This document shows, one piece after another, positions 1 to 7,228 of a stretch of 12,094 nucleotides of DNA. Position numbers and translations under genes: made by a program. Each line of letters begins with the position of its first letter. The stretch's first letter is position 1. Origin of the DNA: LSUCC0057 sp048549915 (GTDB lineage Bacteria; Pseudomonadota; Gammaproteobacteria; Pseudomonadales; Porticoccaceae); NCBI GenBank assembly GCA_048549915.1, contig JBLYYE010000028.1, positions 1 through 12,094 on the forward strand, given 5' to 3'. The notes beneath the pieces are model-generated. The model made no database searches, was not told the origin of the DNA, and worked only from the letters and a program-made list of their open reading frames with translations.

Positions 1-21
1 CACGTCACCACTTCGGGACAT
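1..21 (-). CDS. Possible 5' end of a gene leaving the window (integrase candidate)
   Basis: Only seven codons are visible, reading MSRSGDV on the minus strand from an ATG at 21. A purine-rich GGGGAG stretch lies about 11 bases upstream and could be a ribosome binding site. Short N-termini of this type, followed by a Trp-Tyr or Tyr-Tyr pair, are common in tyrosine recombinases, and the position just beyond the guaA 3' end is where such an integrase would sit. A second open frame starts at ATG 62 (MPNSYLGIGEKST...) and also runs to the edge; it looks less protein-like but cannot be excluded. The identity is inferred mainly from context, because no catalytic domain is in view. Confidence 0.3.
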
Positions 22-116
22 TCGGTAGATTTCTCCCCTATCCCCAAGTAACTATTCGGCATCAGTCTTTTTGTTCGTAGTCACAGACGTTCCCTACGAC
101 ACGCAATAGTGTCTCT

Positions 117-198
117 GGTGTGAAACATTCTGTGCAACTATAAAATAAAAACCCTTGTATATCAAGGGGTTTTCTGAGGTGTGAAACAAGTGTGAAAA
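117..198. repeat. Three GTGTGAAA direct repeats around the guaA terminator
   Basis: The 11-mer GGTGTGAAACA occurs exactly at 117-127 and again at 178-188, and a shorter copy GTGTGAAAA lies at 190-198. The copies flank the hairpin at 147-173. Short direct repeats beside a hairpin, next to an integrase start and a conserved gene end, resemble the arm-type binding sites of tyrosine-recombinase attachment regions. The repeats are seen directly; the recombination role is inference. Confidence 0.5.
141..174 (-). terminator. Intrinsic terminator downstream of guaA
   Basis: Read on the minus strand, AAAACCCCTTG pairs with CAAGGGTTTT around a five-base ATATA loop, with one unpaired G in the longer arm. 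The T-rich run TTTTTATTTTAT follows. This is the normal shape of a rho-independent terminator and lies about 65 bases past the guaA stop. The plus strand also offers a weaker run of T after the stem, so it may act in both directions. Confidence 0.7.
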
Positions 199-237
199 TA
201 CTATACTATTGATTTATAACGATTTATTTTATTGATG

Positions 238-1815
238 CTATTCCCACTCTATTGTCGCAGGGGGCTTGCTAGAAACGTCGTATGTCACCCGTGAGACCTT
301 AGCTATCTCGTTGATGATCCGGTTAGAGACTTTCTCTAAAAGCTCGTATGGCAGGTGCGCCCAGCGGGCAGTCATAAAATCGATAGTCTCGACGGCGCGC
401 AGGGCAATCACCCACTCGTAGCGGCGGGCATCGCCCACCACGCCGACCGATTTAATCGGCAGGAACACGGCAAACGCTTGGCTGGTTTTGTGATACCAGT
501 CGGCGTTGTGCAGTTCTTCGATAAAAATGGCATCCGCTTCGCGCAGCACATCGGCGTACTCTTTTTTCACTTCGCCAAGAATACGAACTCCTAGGCCTGG
601 GCCGGGGAACGGGTGGCGGTAGACCATGTCGTAAGGAAGACCGAGCTCGAGGCCAATTTTGCGCACTTCATCTTTAAACAGCTCGCGCAGCGGCTCCACC
701 AGCTCCATCGCCATATCGTCGGGCAGACCGCCAACATTGTGGTGTGACTTAATCACGTGGGCTTTGCCGGTTTTAGAGGCGGCAGATTCGATTACATCGG
801 GGTAGATTGTGCCTTGGGCGAGGAAGCTGACCTCAGTAAGAGCTGTGGCGTGCTCGTCGAATACTTCGATAAAGGTATTGCCGATCACTTTGCGTTTTTT
901 CTCGGGGTCGCTAACACCTTCTAAACGACCGAGGAAAAGATCAGCGGCATCGGCGCGAATCACCTTGACGCCCATGTTGTTGGCAAACATCTCCATCACC
1001 ATGTCGCCTTCGTTTTTGCGCAGCAGGCCGTTGTCGACAAACACGCAGGTGAGTTTATCGCCAATAGCGCGGTGCAGCAGCGCGGCAACCACCGAGGAGT
1101 CGACACCCCCAGAGAGCCCCAACAACACTTTGTTATCGCCAACTTGTTCGCGCACGCGGGCGATTTGATCTTCGATAATGCCGGCGGCAGTCCACAACTT
1201 GGCACAGCCACAGACATTGACAATAAAGTGTTCAAAAATACGCCCACCCTGCAAGGTGTGGGTGACTTCGGGGTGGAACTGGATACCGTAAAAATGACGG
1301 TTTTCATCGGCCATGGCCGCTATTGGGCAAGAGGGCGTAGAGGCCAACAGGCTGAAGTTATCCGGCAACGCCGTCACCTTATCGCCGTGGCTCATCCAGA
1401 CATCGAGCAGTGGTTTGCCATCGTCGGCAAGGTGGTCGGCAATATCTTTAAATAGCGCACTCTCAGTTTCCACTTTGACCTGTGCATAACCAAATTCATG
1501 CACCGCAGAACTTTCCACTTGGCCACCTAGCTGCGCGGCCATAGTCTGCATACCGTAGCAGATACCCAGCACCGGCAAGCCCATTTCAAATAGGCCGGCC
1601 GGGGCTTTCGGTGAGCTGTCGCCGAGTGTGACCGACTCGGGACCGCCGGAGAGGATAATACCGCGCGGGCCAAACTCGGCGATCTCTTCGACGCTAATAT
1701 CCCAAGGGCGGATCTCAGAGAAGACACCGATCTCGCGAATACGCCGAGCAATTAGCTGCGTGTACTGTGAGCCAAAATCAAGGATAAGAATTTTTTCGGC
1801 GTGGATATCGGCCAT
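238..1815 (-). CDS. guaA: GMP synthase (glutamine-hydrolysing)
   Basis: Converts XMP to GMP with ATP and glutamine, the last step of guanine nucleotide synthesis, in the cytosol. From ATG 1815 the protein has 525 residues, the same length as E. coli GuaA. The N-terminal class I glutamine amidotransferase domain shows the oxyanion motif SGGPES and the triad Cys86, His181 and Glu183. The ATP pyrophosphatase domain follows with the PP-loop SGGVDSS at 235-241, then the C-terminal dimerisation domain ending in KPPATIEWE. An in-frame TTG six bases upstream (1821) is possible, but the ATG has the better-placed weak AGAG ribosome binding site and restores family residue numbering. It lies downstream of guaB in the usual guaBA order, 91 bases away, with a terminator between them. 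Its 3' end is a known integration hotspot, and the stretch beyond it looks foreign. Confidence 0.98.
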   Translation of the reverse strand: MADIHAEKILILDFGSQYTQLIARRIREIGVFSEIRPWDISVEEIAEFGPRGIILSGGPESVTLGDSSPKAPAGLFEMGLPVLGICYGMQTMAAQLGGQVESSAVHEFGYAQVKVETESALFKDIADHLADDGKPLLDVWMSHGDKVTALPDNFSLLASTPSCPIAAMADENRHFYGIQFHPEVTHTLQGGRIFEHFIVNVCGCAKLWTAAGIIEDQIARVREQVGDNKVLLGLSGGVDSSVVAALLHRAIGDKLTCVFVDNGLLRKNEGDMVMEMFANNMGVKVIRADAADLFLGRLEGVSDPEKKRKVIGNTFIEVFDEHATALTEVSFLAQGTIYPDVIESAASKTGKAHVIKSHHNVGGLPDDMAMELVEPLRELFKDEVRKIGLELGLPYDMVYRHPFPGPGLGVRILGEVKKEYADVLREADAIFIEELHNADWYHKTSQAFAVFLPIKSVGVVGDARRYEWVIALRAVETIDFMTARWAHLPYELLEKVSNRIINEIAKVSRVTYDVSSKPPATIEWE

Positions 1816-1850
1816 GGTCAATACTCTGTCAAAGTGCGCAAAGGCAGATT

Positions 1851-1880
1851 AAAAAATAGAGCCGGCTCGCAGCCGGCTCT
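1851..1880 (-). terminator. Perfect hairpin with T-tract between guaB and guaA
   Basis: AGAGCCGGCT and AGCCGGCTCT form a perfect 10-bp stem with a 3-base loop (1858-1880). On the minus strand it is followed by A and then six T (1856-1851). This is a strong intrinsic terminator directly after guaB and about 36 bases before the guaA start. It would cut or reduce transcription from guaB into guaA, so guaA may need read-through or a promoter of its own. Confidence 0.85.
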
Positions 1881-1906
1881 CTGTTAACAGTTGGTTCTAG
1901 TTCTAA

Positions 1907-3382
1907 TTAACGCCCACCCACCGGGTAGTTGGGAGCCTCTTTAGTAATCTGTACATCATGTACATGGCTCTCACCCATACCGGCAGAGGTGACGCGGACA
2001 AACTTGGGGTTGGTGCGCATCTCGTCAATAGTGCGACTGCCGGTGTAACCCATCGCCGAACGCAAGCCACCCATCATCTGGTGAATAATCGCCGCCACTG
2101 GGCCTTTGTAAGGAATACGCCCCTCAATGCCCTCGGGTACCAGCTTTTCTTGGCCAGCGCTGGCATCTTGGAAATAGCGATCGCTAGAACCTTGAGTTTG
2201 CGACATAGCGCCGAGCGAGCCCATGCCACGATACGACTTGTACGAGCGGCCTTGATAGATCTCAATCTCGCCAGGCGCCTCATCGGTACCGGCCAACATG
2301 GAACCCATCATCACTGCTCCAGCGCCTGCAGCGACGGCTTTGGCGATATCGCCAGAGTAGCGGATGCCGCCATCGGCGATCACAGAAACACCGGTACCCT
2401 CGAGGGCAGAAACAGCTTCAGCAATGGCAGTAATTTGCGGCACACCGATACCGGTGACAATACGTGTGGTGCAGATAGAACCTGGGCCAATACCCACTTT
2501 AACTGCATCGGCACCTGCATCCGCCAGCGCTTTGGCTCCTTCAGCAGTGGCGACATTGCCACCAATAACTTGCACCTGCGGATAGTGCTGTTTAATCCAG
2601 CTAACGCGGTTGAGCACATTGAGCGAGTGGCCATGAGCAGTATCCACTACTAACAAGTCGACTCCAGCGGCTACCAGTGCGGCAATACGCTCATCGGTAT
2701 CGCCACCGACACCCACAGAGGCACCCACGCGCAAGCGACCTTGGTCATCTTTACAAGCGTCGGGGTATTGCTCAGCCTTGTCGATATCGGTGACGGTTAT
2801 CAAACCTTGCAGATTGAACTCGTCGTCGACAACCAGCACTTTTTCAATGCGGTTTTTGTGGAACAGAGCGCGCACTTCTTTAGTATCTGTTCCCTCTTTG
2901 ACCGTTATCAACTGATCCCTTGGCGTCATAGCTGAACTGACCGGTGCATTCATATCAGCGGCGAAACGCACATCGCGTCGAGTGACAATACCCACCAAGG
3001 CGCCTTGATCGAATACCGGCAAGCCTGAGATATCTTGCTCTCGACACAGCTCGCTGAGCTCGCCAAGAGTAGCCGTAGCTTCAATAGTGATCGGGTTGCG
3101 TACCACGCCACTCTCGTATTTTTTTACATTCCAAACTGCCCGCGCCTGCTGCTCGATGGTCATACTTTTGTGGATAATACCGATACCGCCCTCTTGCGCT
3201 AACGCAATAGCCAGGCGGGCATCAGTGACTGTATCCATGGCTGCGGAGAGCAGAGGGATATTAAGCGAAATGGTTTTAGTCAATTGAGAAACTAGCGAGA
3301 CATCCTTGGCGGTAACCTCGGAATAGCCGGGCATCAAAAGAACGTCGTCAAATGTGAGTGCTTCGTGTGCGATTCGCAACAT
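1907..3382 (-). CDS. guaB: IMP dehydrogenase
   Basis: Oxidises IMP to XMP with NAD+, the first committed and rate-limiting step towards GMP, as a cytosolic oligomer. The 491-residue product matches the bacterial family length. The (beta/alpha)8 barrel begins at once (EALTFDDVLL) and is interrupted by a CBS pair (Bateman module) at about residues 92-210. The active-site loop GIGPGSICTTR carries the catalytic Cys304. The IMP-binding segment ADGGIRYSGD lies at 337-345 and the flap KSYRGMGSLGAM at 382-393. The C-terminus ESHVHDVQITKEAPNY is typical. The ATG at 3382 gives the family-standard start MLRIAHEALTFDD; the only ribosome binding site visible is GAGGT, at the long distance of about 11 bases. 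It heads the guaBA unit and is transcribed away from xseA. Confidence 0.98.
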   Translation of the reverse strand: MLRIAHEALTFDDVLLMPGYSEVTAKDVSLVSQLTKTISLNIPLLSAAMDTVTDARLAIALAQEGGIGIIHKSMTIEQQARAVWNVKKYESGVVRNPITIEATATLGELSELCREQDISGLPVFDQGALVGIVTRRDVRFAADMNAPVSSAMTPRDQLITVKEGTDTKEVRALFHKNRIEKVLVVDDEFNLQGLITVTDIDKAEQYPDACKDDQGRLRVGASVGVGGDTDERIAALVAAGVDLLVVDTAHGHSLNVLNRVSWIKQHYPQVQVIGGNVATAEGAKALADAGADAVKVGIGPGSICTTRIVTGIGVPQITAIAEAVSALEGTGVSVIADGGIRYSGDIAKAVAAGAGAVMMGSMLAGTDEAPGEIEIYQGRSYKSYRGMGSLGAMSQTQGSSDRYFQDASAGQEKLVPEGIEGRIPYKGPVAAIIHQMMGGLRSAMGYTGSRTIDEMRTNPKFVRVTSAGMGESHVHDVQITKEAPNYPVGGR

Positions 3383-3426
3383 GGGAGTGGCTTACCTCGG
3401 CAGGTAGAAGAAAAAGTAAGCGCCTC

Positions 3427-3456
3427 ATTATAATCTACGCAGGGGTTTTTCAGCAA
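3427..3456 (-). promoter_or_regulatory. Probable sigma-70 promoter of guaB
   Basis: On the minus strand TTGCTG (3451-3456) and a consensus TATAAT (3427-3432) are 18 bases apart. Transcription would begin near 3420 and give a leader of about 38 bases. I looked for a PurR-like palindrome here, as known for E. coli guaBA, and did not see a convincing one. Confidence 0.7.
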
Positions 3457-3536
3457 AGTTTATTTTTGCCAGTCAAAACAAATAAACCTCTGATTTTTCT
3501 GTTTTTTATGGCGGCCAAAATGACAGCCGACGCGGG

Positions 3537-3565
3537 GTGCAGAGCAGCGCCGATAACCCTACAAT
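3537..3565 (+). promoter_or_regulatory. Possible promoter of xseA placed very close to its ATG
   Basis: TACAAT at 3560-3565 is a good -10 match, but the hexamer 17 bases upstream (GTGCAG) is a poor -35. A start about seven bases past the -10 would fall on or next to the xseA ATG at 3572, implying a leaderless or nearly leaderless message. Confidence 0.35.
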
Positions 3566-3571
3566 AGCCGC

Positions 3572-4924
3572 ATGAATACAGCCCAGCCAGACAACTTTAG
3601 CGCCGCTCAAAGCCCCAATAAAACCGTCATTACGGTTTCTCAGTTAAATCGCAGCGTACGCCATTTAATAGAGACACAACTGCCTGCACTGTGGGTAGAG
3701 GGCGAAATATCCAACCTAGCAAAGCCAAGCTCTGGCCACTGGTATTTAACTCTCAAAGATAAACAGGCACAGGTGCGCTGTGCGATGTTTCGCGGCTCGA
3801 ATAATCGCGTGCGCTTTTCACCAGCCAATGGCCAGCAAGTGTTAGTGCGCTGCCGCGCCGGGCTTTATGAGGCGCGCGGCGAGTACCAACTGGTTATTGA
3901 ACAGATGGAAGAGGCAGGTTTAGGTGCGCTGCAGCGGCAGTTTGAGCAGCTTAAGCAGCGGCTTGCCGATGAAGGGTTATTTGCCAGCGAGCTCAAACGC
4001 CCACTGCCCGAGACCATTCGCCGGGTGGGTGTCATCACCTCATCCAGTGGTGCAGCGATTCACGATGTACTTTCGGTTTTGGCGCGCCGCGATAGTCGCA
4101 CGGAGGTATTCATTTACCCGACCGCGGTTCAAGGCGACACAGCGCCTCAAGCTATTATCGAAGCGATTCAAACCGCCAACTGGCACGGCGCTGCCGATGT
4201 GCTTATTGTCGGCCGCGGCGGCGGCTCGCTTGAAGATTTATGGGCCTTTAATAACGAGGCTCTGGCCCGAGCAATGCGCGCCAGCCAGATACCCGTGATC
4301 AGTGCCGTAGGCCATGAGAGCGACTTTACTATCGCCGATTTTGTCGCCGATTTACGCGCGCCAACGCCCTCCGCTGCAGCGGAACTGGTCAGCCAAGAGT
4401 GCGCAGAGTTAGTCAGCTATATCGCCGCCCTGGAGCGCGCTCTACAAACTGCTATTCATCGCAAACTGGCCGCTTGCCAACTCTCCACCAACCATCTGCG
4501 GCAAAGGCTGCGCCACCCGGCACAGCGCTTACAACAGCAAGCTCAGCGTTTAGATCAGTTAGAACAGCAGCTACAACGCGGCCAACAGCGCCTATTAAGC
4601 CGCCACCAAAAAACTCTCGAACAGCTGCGCAGACGCCTACAACGCAACGATCCGGCGCTGCGCTTAAAAGCGCTGAATCAAAGACTTGTTGAGCAACGCC
4701 AGCGGTTGCAACGGAGCATGGAGAAGCGACTCAAACAACAGCGCAGCGATTTGAGTAACAAGTTGCAGCTGCTCGATGCGGTCAGCCCTCTCAAGGTGCT
4801 AGAGCGCGGCTATGCTGTGGTGCTGGTCCATGGAGAGGCGGTGACCGACAGCAGCCGTGTCGCCCCAGGCGACGAGTTGAACATCAAGCTTCACAGTGGC
4901 GAGGTAAAAGCGAAAGCTGTCTAA
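3572..4924 (+). CDS. xseA: Exodeoxyribonuclease VII large subunit
   Basis: Catalytic subunit of exonuclease VII, which with several copies of the small subunit XseB degrades single-stranded DNA from both ends in repair and recombination. The 450 residues are close to E. coli XseA (456). An N-terminal OB-fold (about 18-115, with SGHWYLTLKD and QVRCAMFR) binds single-stranded DNA. The catalytic domain follows, with GVITSSSGAAIHD (153-165), the glycine-rich GRGGGSLEDLW (214-224) and GHESDFTIADFVADLRAPTP (247-266). Residues of about 275-400 are rich in Gln, Leu and Arg and should form the long coiled coil that carries XseB. The C-terminus holds the conserved SPLKVLERGYAVV. xseB is not in the window. 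It is divergent from guaB, as in E. coli. No Shine-Dalgarno sequence is visible before the ATG. Confidence 0.97.
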   Translation: MNTAQPDNFSAAQSPNKTVITVSQLNRSVRHLIETQLPALWVEGEISNLAKPSSGHWYLTLKDKQAQVRCAMFRGSNNRVRFSPANGQQVLVRCRAGLYEARGEYQLVIEQMEEAGLGALQRQFEQLKQRLADEGLFASELKRPLPETIRRVGVITSSSGAAIHDVLSVLARRDSRTEVFIYPTAVQGDTAPQAIIEAIQTANWHGAADVLIVGRGGGSLEDLWAFNNEALARAMRASQIPVISAVGHESDFTIADFVADLRAPTPSAAAELVSQECAELVSYIAALERALQTAIHRKLAACQLSTNHLRQRLRHPAQRLQQQAQRLDQLEQQLQRGQQRLLSRHQKTLEQLRRRLQRNDPALRLKALNQRLVEQRQRLQRSMEKRLKQQRSDLSNKLQLLDAVSPLKVLERGYAVVLVHGEAVTDSSRVAPGDELNIKLHSGEVKAKAV

Positions 4925-4967
4925 GGCGAAAAGCCTACTTCACAGCAGCCTCTTGTGAATGCCGTGC

Positions 4968-5005
4968 AAAAAAAAGCCCGCTCAGCATTGCTGTGCGGGC
5001 TTTTT
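4968..5005. terminator. Bidirectional terminator between convergent xseA and eno
   Basis: GCCCGC (4976-4981) pairs with GCGGGC (4995-5000), and the stem continues inside through CAGC/GCTG. Eight A precede it and five T follow it on the plus strand, so both strands show stem plus U-tract. It lies 43 bases after the xseA stop and 12 bases after the eno stop, and should end transcription from both sides. Confidence 0.9.
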
Positions 5006-5017
5006 CTTCTAAGCTGT

Positions 5018-6322
5018 TTACGCTTTGAACTCGGCGCGACCTTTGTATGGTGCCGCAGCATTGCCTAGCTCTGCCTCAATCACCAACAAGCGGTTGTACT
5101 TGGCAACGCGGTCTGAACGGCACAGCGAACCAGTTTTAATTTGGCCGGCGGCAGTGGCTACTGCTAAGTCGGCAATCGTAGTGTCTTCAGTCTCACCTGA
5201 GCGGTGTGAGATAACCGCGGTATAGCCAGCCTGTTTAGCCATGGCGATAGCGTCAAGAGTCTCTGAGAGCGAGCCAATCTGGTTAAATTTAATCAGAATA
5301 GAATTGCCAATAGACTCATCGATACCACGCTGCAAAATTTTGGTATTAGTGACAAACAAATCGTCGCCCACTAGCTGTACACGCTCGCCAAGCTTTTCTG
5401 TTTGATACTTCCAGCCCGCCCAATCCGATTCATCTTGCCCATCCTCAATAGAGATAATGGGATACTGATCACAAAGTTCAGCCAAGAAGTCACTAAAGCC
5501 TTCGGCGCTGTAAATTTTACCTTCACCGCTGAGGTTGTACTGCCCATCTTTGTAAAATTCTGAGGCCGCGCAATCCAGCGCCAGTGTGACATCGCTACCC
5601 AGCTCATAACCGGCTGCCGCGACTGCTTCTTTGATCACTGCCAAAGCTTCAGCATTTGAAGACAAGTTGGGAGCAAAGCCGCCCTCGTCACCCACTGCGG
5701 TGTTGAGACCGCGCGCTGAGAGCACTTTTTTGAGCGCATGAAAAATCTCTGCACCAACCCGCAGCGCCTCTGCAAAGCTTTTCGCCGATACCGGCTGAAC
5801 CATAAACTCTTGGATATCGACATTGTTATCGGCGTGCTCGCCGCCGTTAATAATATTCATCATCGGTACCGGCATACTGTATTGGCCCGCGGTGCCATTA
5901 AGTTCGGCAATATGCGCATAAAGCGGCAAGCCTTTGGCTTGGGCAGCCGCTTTGGCAGCGGCCAGCGAGACGGCCAAAATTGCGTTGGCACCAAAGTTAG
6001 CTTTGTTGTCGGTGCCGTCGGCGGCAATCATAGCGTTGTCGAGTGCGCGTTGATCGGCTGCGTCGCTACCGACCAACAGATCGCGAATAGTGGTGTTGAT
6101 GTTGTTCACAGCGGTGAGGACACCCTTGCCCAGGTAGCGCGCTTTGTCGCCATCGCGCAGCTCTAACGCTTCGCGCGAGCCGGTGGATGCACCTGAAGGG
6201 GCTGCGGCGGTACCGACGATACCGCTCTCTAAGATGACGTCAGCCTGCACTGTAGGGTTGCCGCGCGAATCAAGAATTTCAATAGCGCGGATTTCTTTGA
6301 TCATTGTGGACTGCTCACACAT
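5018..6322 (-). CDS. eno: Enolase (phosphopyruvate hydratase)
   Basis: Interconverts 2-phosphoglycerate and phosphoenolpyruvate in glycolysis; in many proteobacteria it is also a degradosome component. From ATG 6322 the product has 434 residues (E. coli 432). The N-terminal domain carries DSRGNPTVQ and the mobile loop APSGASTGSREA. The barrel shows the active-site residues His163, Glu213 (GDEGGFAP), Lys345 (IKFNQIGS) and His373 (SHRSGETED), with metal ligands Asp250, Glu293 and Asp320. ATG 6322 was chosen because AGGAG lies seven bases upstream; ATG 6304 (MIKEIRAIEI) is the other candidate and fits the usual N-terminus but has no clear ribosome binding site. It lies 48 bases after kdsA with no terminator between, so it is probably in the pyrG-kdsA-eno transcript. 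It also feeds KdsA, which uses phosphoenolpyruvate. Confidence 0.97.
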   Translation of the reverse strand: MCEQSTMIKEIRAIEILDSRGNPTVQADVILESGIVGTAAAPSGASTGSREALELRDGDKARYLGKGVLTAVNNINTTIRDLLVGSDAADQRALDNAMIAADGTDNKANFGANAILAVSLAAAKAAAQAKGLPLYAHIAELNGTAGQYSMPVPMMNIINGGEHADNNVDIQEFMVQPVSAKSFAEALRVGAEIFHALKKVLSARGLNTAVGDEGGFAPNLSSNAEALAVIKEAVAAAGYELGSDVTLALDCAASEFYKDGQYNLSGEGKIYSAEGFSDFLAELCDQYPIISIEDGQDESDWAGWKYQTEKLGERVQLVGDDLFVTNTKILQRGIDESIGNSILIKFNQIGSLSETLDAIAMAKQAGYTAVISHRSGETEDTTIADLAVATAAGQIKTGSLCRSDRVAKYNRLLVIEAELGNAAAPYKGRAEFKA

Positions 6323-6329
6323 AAAGGGG

Positions 6330-6334
6330 CTCCT
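6330..6334 (-). promoter_or_regulatory. Ribosome binding site deciding the eno start
   Basis: AGGAG on the minus strand lies seven bases before ATG 6322. The internal ATG at 6304 has nothing comparable, so the longer start with the extra MCEQST is preferred. Confidence 0.65.
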
Positions 6335-6370
6335 AAGAGTGGGGCGCGGCATCTGGCCGCGGAGATTAAG

Positions 6371-7228
6371 TTAACGAATATTTAAATCGACCTGCGCTTT
6401 AAGCAGATCATCAAACGCTTTCATTTGCGCCAAAAACGGCTGTAATACATCTAGAGGCAAGGCACTTGGGCCGTCGCATTTCGCGTTATCGGGCTCGGGG
6501 TGCGCCTCTAGGAACAGACCGGCAATACCCACGGCGATGCCAGCGCGGCCGAGTTCAGCCACTTGGTGGCGACGACCGCCCGAGGCCGCACCCATAGGGT
6601 CGCGACACTGCAACGCATGGGTGACATCAAAGATCAGCGGCGCACCGTGGCTGACCTCTTTCATGGTGCGAAAACCGAGCATATCGACCACTAAGTTGTC
6701 GTAACCCAGGGTAGTACCGCGCTCGCACAGCATCACTTTATCGTTGCCGCACTCGCGAAACTTCTCAACAATATTGCCCATTTGGCCAGGGCTCAAAAAC
6801 TGCGGTTTTTTGACATTGATCACTGCACCGGTTTTGGCCATCGCCTCAACCAAGTCGGTTTGGCGAGCCAAAAATGCGGGCAGTTGAATCACATCACACA
6901 CTTCGGCGACCGGTGCCGCTTGCCAGACCTCGTGCACATCGGTAATAACTGGAACATTAAAGGCCTCTTTTACCGCCTCAAATATACGCAATCCCTCTTC
7001 CATACCGGGGCCGCGATAGGAGTGGATAGAGGAGCGGTTGGCCTTATCGAAAGAGGCCTTAAAAACGTATGGGATACCCAGTGCCGTGGTCGCTTCGACA
7101 TACGCTTCTGCAACGCGCAGCGCCATGTCGCGTGACTCGAGTACATTCATACCGCCAAACAGTGTCATAGGTTTGTCGTTGGCAACCTCGATACCGGCCA
7201 CTTTAATCATCTGTGCAGCGCCGCTCAT
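6371..7228 (-). CDS. kdsA: 3-deoxy-D-manno-octulosonate 8-phosphate synthase
   Basis: Condenses phosphoenolpyruvate with arabinose 5-phosphate to Kdo-8-phosphate, the first committed step to Kdo of the lipopolysaccharide inner core, in the cytosol. The 285 residues match E. coli KdsA (284). Visible family motifs are LFGGMNVLESRD (23-34), VFKASFDKANRSS (55-67), PAFLARQTDL (117-126), INVKKPQFLSPGQMGN (137-152), DVTHALQCRDP (201-211) and EAHPEPDNAKCDGPSALPL. Asn28 occupies the position that is Cys in metal-dependent enzymes, so this should be the metal-independent type. The ATG overlaps the pyrG stop in an ATGA, indicating translational coupling; a second in-frame ATG at 7210 is possible. Its presence confirms a Gram-negative, LPS-making host. 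Confidence 0.97.
   Translation of the reverse strand: MSGAAQMIKVAGIEVANDKPMTLFGGMNVLESRDMALRVAEAYVEATTALGIPYVFKASFDKANRSSIHSYRGPGMEEGLRIFEAVKEAFNVPVITDVHEVWQAAPVAEVCDVIQLPAFLARQTDLVEAMAKTGAVINVKKPQFLSPGQMGNIVEKFRECGNDKVMLCERGTTLGYDNLVVDMLGFRTMKEVSHGAPLIFDVTHALQCRDPMGAASGGRRHQVAELGRAGIAVGIAGLFLEAHPEPDNAKCDGPSALPLDVLQPFLAQMKAFDDLLKAQVDLNIR

Noticed and set aside
76..211. An open minus-strand frame through the repeats and hairpin (…RKPLDIQGFLFYSC… to …NVCDYEQKD)
   Set aside because: It has no start codon, opens just after a TAG and runs through the guaA terminator; it is better explained as non-coding boundary sequence.
1958..2653. A 231-codon plus-strand open frame inside guaB
   Set aside because: It lies wholly antisense to a clear IMP dehydrogenase, has no recognisable motif and is explained by the codon bias of guaB.
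3383..3571. A PurR operator upstream of guaB
   Set aside because: PurR sites regulate guaBA in E. coli, but no palindrome near the ACGCAAACG-type consensus is visible here.
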